Source: Saccharothrix longispora (lineage in GTDB: Bacteria; Actinomycetota; Actinomycetes; Mycobacteriales; Pseudonocardiaceae). From it: a stretch of 64,000 nucleotides of DNA. Every line of letters starts with the position of its first letter. Positions within the stretch are counted from its first letter, which is position 1. The stretch lies in contig NZ_NSDM01000005.1 in the NCBI RefSeq assembly GCF_030852425.1, positions 310,338 to 374,337 of the forward strand, given 5' to 3'. The notes beneath the pieces were generated by a model. That model did no database searches. It saw nothing but the letters and a program-made list of their open reading frames with translations, and was not told the DNA's origin. Of the stretch, positions 47,759 to 57,318 are shown piece by piece. The position numbers and the translations under genes are program-made.

Positions 47759-48531
47759 GAAAGGCGCTCCTCGTCCGGTGGTCCGGGTCGGGCCGCGGGT
47801 GCGGCGGGTGGCGCGGCGGGGGCGGCGGACACGTCGACGGGGCTCAGGCGTCCGCACATGCCGAACACCCGCTCCGGCCTCCGCGCCTCGTGCACGACCG
47901 CCCGCCGCAGGTGCGGGGCCACGCCCCGGGCCACGTCCCCGACCAGTGCGAGGGTGGTCCCGGCCTGGTCGAGCGGACCGCCGCGCACGATCGCCCCCCA
48001 GCCCCCGGCGCGCTCCCGGACCAGGGCCGCGGCGGCGGCGTGGAAGGTCAGCAGCGGCTCCGGGTCCCCGGCGCGGACCGCGTCCCGGAGGGGGAGGAAG
48101 CCCTCGACCGCCAGGTCGCGGCGGGCGCGGGCGTCGGCTGCGCGTTCCGCCTCCGTCGCCCGGGGCGGCAGGGTGGCCGCCGCGCGGTAGCGGTCCGGGT
48201 CGGCGACCACGTCGGCCGGGAAGGTCATCACCGCGTCCCCGGCCTCCGGCAGCCCGGCGTTGCCCATCAGCACGACCACCCGCAGGCCGCCGTGGTTGAC
48301 CGCCCGGTGGACGGTGCCGGGCGTGAACCAGACGACCGCGCCGGGGTGCAGCGGGATCTCGCGGCAGCCGGCGGGGGTGACGGTGTGCAGCTCCCCCTCC
48401 CCGCCCACGACCGCGTAGCACTCGGTCGAGGCCAGGTGCAGGTGCGGGCTGCCGCCGACCACGCCGTCCGGGGCCGCGTCGTCGTAGACGTCGAGGAACG
48501 ACAGCGAGGTCCCGCCGGGGAAGGTGCTCAT
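47755..48531 (-). CDS. Cupin-domain protein (258 aa)
   Basis: A cupin motif is seen in GSPHLHLASTECYAVVGGEGE (His and Glu metal ligands) and WFTPGTVHRAVNHG near residue 75. The rest is a helical C-terminal domain rich in Ala/Arg. It may be a sugar-binding or isomerase-like protein; the function is unknown. Its ATG overlaps the PmoA-like stop and its stop overlaps the Gfo/Idh/MocA start, which shows tight translational coupling. Confidence 0.7.
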   Translation of the reverse strand: MSTFPGGTSLSFLDVYDDAAPDGVVGGSPHLHLASTECYAVVGGEGELHTVTPAGCREIPLHPGAVVWFTPGTVHRAVNHGGLRVVVLMGNAGLPEAGDAVMTFPADVVADPDRYRAAATLPPRATEAERAADARARRDLAVEGFLPLRDAVRAGDPEPLLTFHAAAAALVRERAGGWGAIVRGGPLDQAGTTLALVGDVARGVAPHLRRAVVHEARRPERVFGMCGRLSPVDVSAAPAAPPAAPAARPGPPDEERLS

Positions 48532-49466
48532 CCCCGCCCCTGTGCGTCCCCGGTCCGGTGGAGCACGTCGCGGACCGCGTCGGCCAGGGCTGCGACGTCG
48601 GCCACGCCGCCGTCGGCGATCCCGGCGCCGCAGCGGAACCGCACCGCGTCGCCGTCGGCGAGCACGAGTTCCTCGCTGAAGAACGGCGCCGGGTTCAGGC
48701 AGGCGAACCCCTCGGAGCGGACGAACCAGCGCGGCGGGTGGTGCGGGTTGTCGGCGTGGTCCACCACGACCACCGCGGACTCCGCGCCCTCGCCGGTCTC
48801 GTCGTCGTGGCGCCCCACGAAGGCCATCCACTCGCCCCGGCGACCGCGCAGCTCGTCACCGCCCACGCCGTCCGGTGCGACGACGGTCCCGCCCGTGAAC
48901 GAACGCGGGCCGCGCCAGAAGAACCCGCCGTACCCCGCGTTCTCCCGGCCCTTGGTCGTCGGCGAGCCGAAGGCGATCCCCGCGCCGGAGGTGTTGGTCA
49001 TCGTCGTGTCGAGGGTCAGCGCCCACGCCGCGCCGGGCAGCAGGGTCGCGGTGAGGGTCCGGCGCTCGGTGAGCACGGTGCGCCCGGCCTGCGCGACCCA
49101 GTCCAGCTCGTGGGCGAACCACGCGGTCCCCCCCTCGACGCCGACGTCGGCCACCCGGCGGTGCCGCTGCGCGCCGTTGTTGTCCAGCTGCACGTAGGAC
49201 CGCCCGCGGACGTAGGTGGGGCCGCCCCAGAAGTTCTCGTCGCCGACGTTCGGCAACGACCACGCGATGCCCTTGTGCCACACGTGGTCGTGCGGCCGGA
49301 ACAGGCTCACCAGCCGCCCCGCACGCGTGCGGACCGGGTGCAGGAACGGCTTCGGCGATTCCCGCCGCGGCGTGTCGGGCACGTAGGTGTAGCGCACCAG
49401 GTCCACGTCCCCGGCCGAGACCGTCACCGCGGACCCGAGGTCGTGCCGCACGGCCACCGCGCTCAC
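48528..49466 (-). CDS. PmoA-like (DUF6807) protein
   Basis: The 312-residue protein resembles PmoA/DUF6807 proteins often found in sugar-catabolic operons with Gfo/Idh/MocA enzymes: FRPHDHVWHKGIAWSL near residue 55, ENFWGGPTYVRG and GREN(A)GYGGFFWRGP. Despite the name, it is not a methane monooxygenase. The GTG at 49466 overlaps the stop of a 30-codon upstream frame. First of the three coupled operon genes, it probably lies under LacI-type control by the palindrome about 100 nt upstream. Confidence 0.75.
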   Translation of the reverse strand: MSAVAVRHDLGSAVTVSAGDVDLVRYTYVPDTPRRESPKPFLHPVRTRAGRLVSLFRPHDHVWHKGIAWSLPNVGDENFWGGPTYVRGRSYVQLDNNGAQRHRRVADVGVEGGTAWFAHELDWVAQAGRTVLTERRTLTATLLPGAAWALTLDTTMTNTSGAGIAFGSPTTKGRENAGYGGFFWRGPRSFTGGTVVAPDGVGGDELRGRRGEWMAFVGRHDDETGEGAESAVVVVDHADNPHHPPRWFVRSEGFACLNPAPFFSEELVLADGDAVRFRCGAGIADGGVADVAALADAVRDVLHRTGDAQGRG

Positions 49467-49555
49467 CGCGACGTCCCCGGGCCGGACCGGACCAGGTGCC
49501 GGCGGTGGCCCGTCGTGCGGGCCGGCCGGTCGGGTGCGATGACGACCCCGTCCAC
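49463..49555 (-). CDS. Possible 30-residue upstream ORF, coupled to the PmoA-like gene
   Basis: A strong AAAGGAG RBS precedes a GTG at 49555, and the stop overlaps the PmoA-like start as GTGA. It could be a leader that couples translation, or the real N-terminus of the next protein after a frameshift. The peptide is Arg/Pro-rich and not recognised. Confidence 0.35.
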   Translation of the reverse strand: MDGVVIAPDRPARTTGHRRHLVRSGPGTSR

Positions 49556-49567
49556 GCGGACTCCTTT

Positions 49568-49583
49568 CGGAAAGCGCTTTCCG
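49568..49583. promoter_or_regulatory. LacI-type operator before the PmoA/cupin/Gfo operon
   Basis: CGGAAAGCGCTTTCCG is a perfect 16-bp palindrome with the central CG of LacI/GalR-family sites. It lies just before the RBS of the operon. Confidence 0.7.
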
Positions 49584-50049
49584 GTCAGTATCCGGCCCGC
49601 GTCGCGTGCCGGTCAAGGTCCTCCTCGGCGACGCCGCCCTCGACGTGCCGCACTCGCCTCGTCCGACCGGGCGGCCCGGTCGGCGGGTTCGACAGGCGGG
49701 TGGCCCGCGTCCGGCGCCCACGCGCACGTGTGAGGGAAAGTCGTCGAGAGGCGGTCCAGCACCGACTCGCCCCACCGACCACCCCAGTGCTCCGGCTACG
49801 CGTGGAAGCAGGTCGGCGACGGGGCCGGGGTGCTCGCACACCGGGTTCTCCCGCAACCCGATGACGGCCAGGTCGCCCCCGGCTCCGGAACGCGAGCAGC
49901 CGCTCCCCCGGCACGGCCTCCTGCACGCCCCGACCGGACCCGGCCGGGCATGGACCCGGAGCCGGGCCGCGCCGAGTCCGGCACCCTCGTGTGCCGGCCC
50001 TGCCCCGTCACCGTGCCCGCCCGGGGCGGTCCACCGGGCACGCCCCGGT
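49584..50049. other. Intergenic stretch without a supported gene
   Basis: No start with RBS and no recognisable protein was found on either strand. Open frames here are Arg/Pro-rich and look like GC shadows. Confidence 0.45.
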
Positions 50050-50595
50050 TCAGCCGGACGTCCGCCGCGCCGCCGTGGTGATCGCGTCGGCCACGAGGGC
50101 GAGGGTCCTGGTGATGCTGTAGGGGTCGCGGTCGAGGTCGTCCAGCACCCTGCGCACCGGGGTGACCGACCAGGCGTTCGGGGACGCCGCGGCGGCGTCC
50201 AGGGCGGCCTGCACCACCGGGCACACCCGTTCGGCGGCGGCGGCCATGCGGTCGGCCAGGGTGATGTGGCCGACGTCGGGCACGGCCTCGCCGTCGGCGC
50301 GCGCCCACTCCGACGCGTCCAGCAGCACGGAGACCGCGTCCTCCTTGGTGACCACCAGCGCGTCCAGGTCCACGCCACCGCCGGGGGTGCGCGCCAGGCC
50401 CGGGTAGGACAGGTGCAGGTGCCGGAGCAGCAGCGCCACCAGGTCGACCAGGCCGTCGGGTCCGTGCGCGTCGCCCACGACGCGCACCCACTCCTCGTCG
50501 TCCCGGCCACCTTCGCGGAGCGCCAGCACGAAGTCGGCCGCGACCTTGTCCATCGACGCCCAATACCGGTCGGTGCCGCGCACCGGTGCCGTCAT
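50050..50595 (-). CDS. Hypothetical protein (181 aa)
   Basis: I do not recognise this protein. It is mostly helical and acidic, with no membrane segment, and starts MTAPVRGTDRYWASMD. An RBS (GGAGAGCAGGAG) lies just before the ATG. It stands alone between two intergenic regions and downstream of the carboxypeptidase gene on the same strand. The clean start and length support a real gene. Confidence 0.6.
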   Translation of the reverse strand: MTAPVRGTDRYWASMDKVAADFVLALREGGRDDEEWVRVVGDAHGPDGLVDLVALLLRHLHLSYPGLARTPGGGVDLDALVVTKEDAVSVLLDASEWARADGEAVPDVGHITLADRMAAAAERVCPVVQAALDAAAASPNAWSVTPVRRVLDDLDRDPYSITRTLALVADAITTAARRTSG

Positions 50596-50716
50596 GATCG
50601 CTCCTGCTCTCCGGGGGACCTTCGGGAACGATCGAATGCCCCGGAAAGCGGGAGGGTCAAACCACCCGATCGGGGTCTGGACGCCGACCGGAACACGGGA
50701 CCGCGGTGCGCGGTCC

Positions 50717-50754
50717 GGGTCCGGCGGCTCCGGGGTGCGGGAGCCGCCGGACCC
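50717..50754 (-). terminator. Hairpin downstream of the carboxypeptidase gene
   Basis: Perfect 15-bp arms (50717-50731 and 50740-50754) with an 8-nt loop, 6 nt after the minus-strand stop codon. Confidence 0.65.
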
Positions 50755-50759
50755 GGCGG

Positions 50760-53246
50760 TCAGCGCCGCCTCTGCTTGGTGGCGCGGGCGGAGTCGGTGC
50801 AGACGTCACCCACGTCCACGGTCTCGCCGCGGTCGACGAAGACGTCGGTCAGGCCGACCAGCCGGCCGTCGCGGTCCGCGCAGGTCAGGGTGTACGCCTC
50901 CGCCACGCCGTAGGTGGGCGGCACCGGCGAGGCGAACTCGACCACGCCGCCGGTCCAGTCGTCCGGGTCGGCCGGGTCGACCTGGTCGTAGTTCACCAGG
51001 ACCGCGGTGTACTCGCCGACCGGCGGGTCGAGCAAGGTGGCCCGCTCGGAGTTCGTGCCGCCGCTCGCCGACTGCGCGACCACCTGCCCCGCGGCGTCGA
51101 GGACGAACAGGTCCCAGTCGGTGCGGGTGGACGTCCAGGAGACCGACACGTCGAACCGGCCGTTGTCCGCCGCGGGCGGGCCCTGCACGGTGAACGGGAT
51201 GCGCTCGGCCACCTGGTTGCCGGGGAACGAGGTGTTCTCCGCGGGCACGCCGGGCGGGTTCGCCAGGGTGATCGCGGCCTGCGGCGGGCCCTGCGGGTCG
51301 CGGCCGTGGCGACCGGCCACGTACGGGCGCGTCGAGGGGTTGACCGCCCACGTGAACCGGCCCCCGGTGGACGAGTACCTCGACTCGACCGTGTCGGTGA
51401 CCTGGATCGGCGGCAGGGTCGAGCCGTCCGCCTGGCGCACGGGCGAGGTCGGCGTCCGGAACGTCTTGTGCACCTTGAGCCGGTACCCGTGCGGCGCGGT
51501 GCCGACCAGGGTGGAGTGCGCGGCCGGGTCGGCGGCGTTGGCGAGCATGTCCAGGAACGCGGCCCGGTTGCCGCCCTTGCCCGCGCCCGCCGCCGGCGCC
51601 GCGCCGACGTACTCGGCGACGACGGCGTCCTCGTACGGCGGGTGGAAGCCCCCGGGGTTGATCTCGAAGGTGAACCCGAACCCGCCGGTGGCCCAGTACG
51701 ACCAGTCCTCGGTGCTGCCGGTCGTGTCGTACAGGCCCCACGACGGGATGCTGTCGTAGCCGTTGCGCGAGGCCATCCGGTCGCCCAGCGCCTTGACGAC
51801 CGGTTCCTCCAGCGGCGCGCGCACCGCGGCCACGCCCGGCGGGCGCAGCACCAGGTTGCCGTAGGTGTGCAGCGTGATCAGGTTGGTGACCGCCCGCGAG
51901 GAGACCAGCGAGCGGATGTTGCGGGTCTCCGGCTCGGAGAACGGCTCCGGGCCGCGGAACGTCTCGCTGCTCCACGTCAGGCCCGCGCCCGCGCCACCCC
52001 AGAAACCGGCGTAGTTGCGGTTCGGGTCGGTGCCCCGGTCGCGACCGCCGGGGTTGGCCTTGCAGACCCCGGTGCGCAGCTGCGGCGGCGAGTCGTCCGC
52101 GCGGCAGTTCTTGCGCTTCATCTCGTAGTCGAACCGGGCGAAGTCGCCGTTCGGCTCGGCCTCGCGGGAGACGGAGAAGCCGTCCGCGTTCACGATCGGC
52201 ACGACGATGTTGCGCGTCTTCACGACCTGCGACCGGATCGACCGGTCCCGGTGGTAGCCGTTGACCAGCTCGTGGGCCCACTCGATCGCGTGCTCGCCGG
52301 CCGGCCACTCGCGGGCGTGGTGCACGCCCATGAGCAGGTTGACGGGCTTGCCGTCGGCGGCGTTGTCGACGTCCTTCGCGATCTCGACCGCCACCACGTC
52401 GCGGCCCTCGACGGTCGGCTCGGGCAGCGTGAACGCCCGGACCAGCCGGGGGTTGCCGCGCGCCAGCTCCTTCAGCTCGTACTCGTACTCGTAGAGGTGC
52501 CGGTAGGAGGTCCGGCCGGAGGGCAGCCCCGACGCACGTCCCCTGGCGGCGTACGCGCGGTCCCGCGCGGCGGCGTCGCGGGCGGTCCGGGACAGGTCGG
52601 GGTCCACCGTGGTGTGCTTCAAGCCGCTGTCGCGCAGGGTCGCGCGGTCCGCGTCGCCGGCGAGCACGACCTCGACGCCGGTGGCGTCGCCCTTCTCGGT
52701 GAGGTCCAGGTCGAGGCCGAGCAGGGCGTCCTTGTCCTCCTGCCGCGGCGTCTCGACGCGCACGACCTCGGCGCGTTCGACGGTGGTCGGCGTGCCCCGC
52801 GGCGTCAGGGCGAGGAAGTCCACGCCCAGCGTCGCCGTGCGGGCGGGGCCCGCGTAGCGGCACGCCTGGACGACGAGCCGCTGCCCCTTGGTCACGAAGC
52901 TCTCGGCCAGCTCGCGGCTGCGCAGCGCGGCGGACGCGGCGACGACCGCGCCGTCCGCCTCGTCGAACACGGCGACGTCCCAGTCGCCCTCGCGGCCGTC
53001 GCCCGGCGCCAGGCGGGCCTGCACCAGGCCGTCGACGTTCGAGGTGACCTCGCGCCGGTCCACCCCGGCCGTGCCGGGTGGCAGCAGGGAGGCGTGGCAC
53101 GCCCTGGTCACGGCCTGGTCGGCCCGCACCACCCGGTCCTCCGCCGTGGCCGCGGGCACCGTGACGCCGACGAGCGCGAGCCCCACCACGCCTGTCGCGA
53201 CACCCGCTCGTAGCGCCACCGAGGTGGCTCTGTGCCTGGTTCCCAT
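50760..53246 (-). CDS. Secreted M14 zinc carboxypeptidase (828 aa)
   Basis: The N-terminus is a signal peptide (RAGVATGVVGLALVGVTV, cleavage after ATA). The M14 catalytic domain spans about residues 250-620: zinc ligands HxxE in HHAREWPAGEH, a later His in ITLHTYG and the catalytic Glu in FTFEINPGGF. The C-terminal part is beta-rich with repeated Asp-rich turns (TDWDLFVLDAAG), likely a pre-peptidase-type or jelly-roll domain. It should remove C-terminal residues from extracellular peptides. It is monocistronic. Confidence 0.85.
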   Translation of the reverse strand: MGTRHRATSVALRAGVATGVVGLALVGVTVPAATAEDRVVRADQAVTRACHASLLPPGTAGVDRREVTSNVDGLVQARLAPGDGREGDWDVAVFDEADGAVVAASAALRSRELAESFVTKGQRLVVQACRYAGPARTATLGVDFLALTPRGTPTTVERAEVVRVETPRQEDKDALLGLDLDLTEKGDATGVEVVLAGDADRATLRDSGLKHTTVDPDLSRTARDAAARDRAYAARGRASGLPSGRTSYRHLYEYEYELKELARGNPRLVRAFTLPEPTVEGRDVVAVEIAKDVDNAADGKPVNLLMGVHHAREWPAGEHAIEWAHELVNGYHRDRSIRSQVVKTRNIVVPIVNADGFSVSREAEPNGDFARFDYEMKRKNCRADDSPPQLRTGVCKANPGGRDRGTDPNRNYAGFWGGAGAGLTWSSETFRGPEPFSEPETRNIRSLVSSRAVTNLITLHTYGNLVLRPPGVAAVRAPLEEPVVKALGDRMASRNGYDSIPSWGLYDTTGSTEDWSYWATGGFGFTFEINPGGFHPPYEDAVVAEYVGAAPAAGAGKGGNRAAFLDMLANAADPAAHSTLVGTAPHGYRLKVHKTFRTPTSPVRQADGSTLPPIQVTDTVESRYSSTGGRFTWAVNPSTRPYVAGRHGRDPQGPPQAAITLANPPGVPAENTSFPGNQVAERIPFTVQGPPAADNGRFDVSVSWTSTRTDWDLFVLDAAGQVVAQSASGGTNSERATLLDPPVGEYTAVLVNYDQVDPADPDDWTGGVVEFASPVPPTYGVAEAYTLTCADRDGRLVGLTDVFVDRGETVDVGDVCTDSARATKQRRR

Positions 53247-53454
53247 CGCGCACTCCGTTCGATCGTCCCACCAGGCGATCGACGCTATGGCACGACACGT
53301 GCGCCGACCACGGCCGGAAGTAGGCGCTGCCCGCGCGTCCCGGCGACGGCCGGGTGCGCCGGGGGCGGACTGCTACGGTCACGCCCCTCGAAGGCCCAGG
53401 GGGAGCTCCGCCGGGACGCGCCGGGTCCCCCACCCGACCCAGGAGGCGACCACG

Positions 53455-53832
53455 ATGCTCGACCCCGACGTGCGCCGCGTGCTCGACGGCACCTCGATCG
53501 CCCACCTCGCCACCGTCCTCCCCGACGGCGCGCCGCACTCCGTCCCCGTCTGGGTCGGCACGCACGGCGAGCACGTCGTGGTCTTCACCGGCCCGGGCTC
53601 CCGCAAGGCGCGCAACCTGCGCCGCGACCCGCGGGTCGCGCTCTCCCTGACCCCGGTCGACAACCCGTTCCAGCCGGTCGTCGTCCGCGGTCGGGTCGTC
53701 CGGTGGGTCAAGGGCGACGCCGCCTGGGAGATCGTCGACCGGATCTCCACCAAGTACACCGGCGGCCCCTACCCGCGCGGCGACGACCGCGTCGTGGCGC
53801 TCATCGAACCGGAGCGGCAGATCATGGGCTGA
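53455..53832 (+). CDS. PPOX-class split-barrel oxidase family protein (125 aa)
   Basis: The small split-barrel protein of the pyridoxamine-phosphate-oxidase/F420-linked family shows the pattern SIAHLATVLPDGAPHSVPVW at the N-terminus, SRKARNLRRDPRVALS in the middle and VVVRGRVVRW. Members of this size bind FMN or F420; which cofactor is used cannot be told. The ATG follows a CCAGGAGGCG RBS. It is not part of the convergent copper operon. Confidence 0.82.
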   Translation: MLDPDVRRVLDGTSIAHLATVLPDGAPHSVPVWVGTHGEHVVVFTGPGSRKARNLRRDPRVALSLTPVDNPFQPVVVRGRVVRWVKGDAAWEIVDRISTKYTGGPYPRGDDRVVALIEPERQIMG

Positions 53833-53917
53833 CGCCCCCCTCCGCACCGCGCCCGGCCGCCGGTCCACCCCCGTCGCCCTCCCGGCGGCGGTCGGGATCG
53901 CACGGCCGGGAACGGCG

Positions 53918-56212
53918 TCACCGGCCGACCCGGTCGACGCGCCTGCCGGCGTCGGTGGCAGCGGTCCGGGACGCGGCGGTTCCGGCCCCGACCGGCGGTG
54001 TGCCCCGGAAACCGCGCAGCCGCAGGCTGTTGCCGACCACGAACGCGCTGGAGAACGCCATGGCGGCCCCGGCGATCATCGGGTTGAGCAGGCCGGCGGC
54101 GGCCAGCGGCAGGGCGGCCACGTTGTAGGCGAACGCCCAGAACAGGTTGCCCCTGATGGTCGCCAGGGTGCGGCGGGCGAGCCGGATGGCGTCCACGGCG
54201 GCGAGCAGGTCGCCGCGCACCAGGGTCAGGTCGCTCGCCTCGATCGCGGCGTCCGCGCCGGTGCCCATCGCGAGGCCCAGGTCGGCCTTGGCCAGCGCGG
54301 CGGCGTCGTTGACGCCGTCACCGACCATCGCCACGACCCTGCCCTCGGCCTGGAGCCGCGCCACCACGTCGACCTTGTCCTTCGGCAGGACCTCGGCGAC
54401 GACCTCGTCGATGCCGACCTCGGCGGCCACGGCGCGGGCCGCGGCCTCGTTGTCGCCGGTCAGCAGCAACGGGGTCAGCCCCAGGTCGCGCAGGCGTCGA
54501 ACGGCTTCGGCCGAGGTCGGCTTGACCGTGTCGGCGACCGCCAGGACCGCCTTGGCCCGCCCGTCCCAGGCGACCAGGACGGCGGTGTGCCCCCGCCGCT
54601 CGGCCGCCCGCTTCGCCTCGGCCAGTTCCTCGTCGGGGTGGACGGCCCACTCGGCCAGCAGCCGTTCGCGGCCGACGACGACCGCGTGCCCCTCGACCAC
54701 GCCCTGCACGCCCACGCCCTCGTGGTTCCGGAACCCGTCGACCTCGGGCAGGTCACCGACGCGTTCGGCGGCGCCGGCGGCGATGGCCCTGGCGACGGGG
54801 TGCTCGGAGGCGTGCTCCAGCGCGCCCGCCAGGCGCAGCACCTCGTCCTCGTCCACGCCGGGCGCGGTGCGCACGGCGACCAGGCTCATCCGGCCGGTGG
54901 TCACGGTGCCGGTCTTGTCCAGCACGACGGTGTCCACGCGTCGGGTGGACTCCAGCACCTCGGGCCCCTTGATCAGGACACCGAGCTGCGCGCCCCGACC
55001 GGTGCCCACCAGCAGCGCGGTCGGCGTGGCGAGGCCCAGGGCGCACGGGCAGGCGATGATCAGCACCGCCACCGCCGCGGTGAACGCGGCCGACGCTCCC
55101 CCGCCCGCGCCGAGCCAGAACGCCAGCGTGCCGACGGCCAGGGCGATGACGACCGGGACGAACACGCCGGAGACGCGGTCGGCCAGCCGTTGCGCCTCGG
55201 CCTTGCCGCTCTGGGCGTCCTCGACCAGCCGGGCCATCTGCGCCAGCTGCGTGTCCGAGCCGACCCGGGTGGCCCTGACGACCAGCCGACCGCCGGCGTT
55301 GACGGTCGCGCCGACCACGGCGTCACCGGGACCGACCTCGACCGGCACGGATTCGCCGGTGAGCATGCTCGCGTCGATCGCGGAGCTGCCCTCGTCCACG
55401 ACACCGTCGGTGGCGACCTTCTCGCCCGGCCGGACGACGAACCGGTCGCCGGTGACGAGTTCCGCGACCGGGACACGGGTCTCGCGACCGCCGCGCAGCA
55501 CGGCCACGTCCTTGGCCCCCAGTTCGAGCAGCGCCCGCAGCGCGGCTCCGGCCCGGCGCTTGGAGCGCGCCTCGAAGTACCGGCCGGCCAGGATGAACGT
55601 GGTCACGCCGGCGGCGACTTCGAGGTAGATCGAGCCGGCGCCGTCGGTGCGCTGGACGGTGAGCTCGAACGGGTGGGTCATGCCGGGCGTGCCCGCGGTG
55701 CCGAACAGCAGCGCGTACAGCGACCAGCCGAACGCCGCGATCGTGCCCATCGAGATCAGCGTGTCCATGGTGGCGGCGCCGTGCCGCAGGTTGGTCCAGG
55801 CGGCCCGGTGGAACGGCCACGCACCCCACACCAGCACCGGCGCGGCCAGCGTGAGCGAGATCCACTGCCAGTGGGTGAACTGGAGGGCCGGCGCCATGGC
55901 CATCGCGATCACCGGCACCGCGAGCGCGGCCGAGACGACCAGCCGCTGCCGCAGGGACCTGGTCGGGTCCTCCTCGACCGCCTCGGGCTGCTCCGGTCCG
56001 GCGGGCAGGACGGCCCCGTACCCGGCGGCCTCGACCTGCTCGACCAGCACCTGCGGGTCGACGTCGTCGGGGAAGGTGACGTGGGCCTTCTCGGTGGCGT
56101 AGTTGACCGTCGCGGTCACGCCGTCGAGCTTGTTCAGCTTCCGCTCGACCCGGTTCGCGCAGGACGCGCAGGTCATGCCCGTGATCGACAGTTCGAGCCG
56201 CGTGTCAGCCAT
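53918..56212 (-). CDS. Copper-translocating P1B-type ATPase
   Basis: The 764-residue protein has an N-terminal heavy-metal-associated domain ([11 protein letters not shown]), eight membrane segments, the copper-selecting CPC in [13 protein letters not shown] near residue 390, the phosphorylation motif DKTGT and the hinge GDGVND. It pumps Cu(I) out of the cytoplasm. The ATG at 56212 overlaps the stop of the upstream secreted protein gene, and the operon is headed by a CsoR-like palindrome. Confidence 0.92.
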   Translation of the reverse strand: MADTRLELSITGMTCASCANRVERKLNKLDGVTATVNYATEKAHVTFPDDVDPQVLVEQVEAAGYGAVLPAGPEQPEAVEEDPTRSLRQRLVVSAALAVPVIAMAMAPALQFTHWQWISLTLAAPVLVWGAWPFHRAAWTNLRHGAATMDTLISMGTIAAFGWSLYALLFGTAGTPGMTHPFELTVQRTDGAGSIYLEVAAGVTTFILAGRYFEARSKRRAGAALRALLELGAKDVAVLRGGRETRVPVAELVTGDRFVVRPGEKVATDGVVDEGSSAIDASMLTGESVPVEVGPGDAVVGATVNAGGRLVVRATRVGSDTQLAQMARLVEDAQSGKAEAQRLADRVSGVFVPVVIALAVGTLAFWLGAGGGASAAFTAAVAVLIIACPCALGLATPTALLVGTGRGAQLGVLIKGPEVLESTRRVDTVVLDKTGTVTTGRMSLVAVRTAPGVDEDEVLRLAGALEHASEHPVARAIAAGAAERVGDLPEVDGFRNHEGVGVQGVVEGHAVVVGRERLLAEWAVHPDEELAEAKRAAERRGHTAVLVAWDGRAKAVLAVADTVKPTSAEAVRRLRDLGLTPLLLTGDNEAAARAVAAEVGIDEVVAEVLPKDKVDVVARLQAEGRVVAMVGDGVNDAAALAKADLGLAMGTGADAAIEASDLTLVRGDLLAAVDAIRLARRTLATIRGNLFWAFAYNVAALPLAAAGLLNPMIAGAAMAFSSAFVVGNSLRLRGFRGTPPVGAGTAASRTAATDAGRRVDRVGR

Positions 56213-57116
56213 GCCCGTGCCCCTCCTCGGTGGTCACCGTGAACTCGGCGGTGCGCACGACGCCGTCGTGCCGGAAGTCCAGGAACAGGCGGTAGCCGCC
56301 CGCCGACGGCACCTCGGCCACGAACGCGATCTCCGGTCCGGCGGCCGTCGCCCCGTCACCGGGGGCGCCTTCCGGGTGGACGTGCAGGTAGGCGAGGTCG
56401 CCCTGCCGCAGCGCCACCAGGTGGCCGTAGGCCCCCAGGTAGGGCTGGAGGTCGGTGACCGGGGCGCCGCCCCTGGTCACGGTGAGCCGCACGGGGGACG
56501 CCTCGCCCGGCGTGAGCTCGCCGTCCAGGCGCACCTCGTAGCCGTCGACGCGGGCCACCCGGGACGGTTCGTGCCGCTGCGGCTCGAACTGCCCGGCCGC
56601 GGTGACGTCGGTCCCCAGGGTGGTTGCCTCGCCGCCGGTGGGCGTGAAGTCGGCGAACACCCGGTAGGAACCCGCGCCCGCGACCGGCAGGGACGTCGTC
56701 CAGGTGCCGTCCGCGGCCATCTCCGGGTGGACGTGCCGGAACCCGGAGGTGTCACGGCGCACCACGATCAGGTGCATCCGCTTGTCGTGCTCGACGTCGA
56801 AGGCGGTCACGGCGTGGCCGTCCGGCCCGGTGATCCGGAAGGAGAAGGTGTCGGTGACCCCGGCGGTCAACGTCGTGCCGACGGGCGCGAGGGTGTACCC
56901 GCCCCGGGACGACGCCAGCCCGGCCGGCTGGTCCTGCGCCGCTCCCGCGACGGCGGCGCCGTGGTCGTCCCCGTGGTCGGCGCCCTCCGGGCCGACCTCG
57001 CCGTGGCCGGCGGCCTCGACGGACAGGGGACCGACAGCGCTCCCGACCGCCCAGGCGCCCGCGGCGACCAGGGCGAGCGCCACGCCGTAGGCGGAGAGCT
57101 TCGCTGTTGCGTTCAT
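56205..57116 (-). CDS. Secreted or membrane-anchored copper-operon protein (303 aa)
   Basis: An N-terminal hydrophobic segment ([19 protein letters not shown]) is followed by a His/Asp-rich linker (ADHGDDHG) and two beta-domains. They contain [21 protein letters not shown] and [16 protein letters not shown], repeats with HxH patterns that may bind copper. Similar proteins accompany copper ATPases in actinobacteria. It ends in EEGHGHG, another possible metal site. Its stop overlaps the ATPase start. A periplasmic copper-handling role is inference. Confidence 0.75.
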   Translation of the reverse strand: MNATAKLSAYGVALALVAAGAWAVGSAVGPLSVEAAGHGEVGPEGADHGDDHGAAVAGAAQDQPAGLASSRGGYTLAPVGTTLTAGVTDTFSFRITGPDGHAVTAFDVEHDKRMHLIVVRRDTSGFRHVHPEMAADGTWTTSLPVAGAGSYRVFADFTPTGGEATTLGTDVTAAGQFEPQRHEPSRVARVDGYEVRLDGELTPGEASPVRLTVTRGGAPVTDLQPYLGAYGHLVALRQGDLAYLHVHPEGAPGDGATAAGPEIAFVAEVPSAGGYRLFLDFRHDGVVRTAEFTVTTEEGHGHG

Positions 57117-57150
57117 GGTGAACCCTTCACGTGTGATGACCAGTCACACC

Positions 57151-57167
57151 ATACCCCTCAGGGGTAT
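57151..57167. promoter_or_regulatory. CsoR-type copper operator
   Basis: ATACCCC-TCA-GGGGTAT is a perfect palindrome like the C/G-rich dyads bound by CsoR, about 35 nt before the start of the copper operon. Confidence 0.7.
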
Positions 57168-57318
57168 CCGGTTCGCACGCGCCCCCGGTCGCTCCCGGCG
57201 CGGCACCGGTCGTTGGACCGGCGTTGGTGCGGCGTTGGCGGCGATCACTTGACTCCGCGGGTCAGGCGTCCACGGGACCGCCCCGCTCGAACCCAGCGCT
57301 CTGAGGAAGGTCCGGCTC

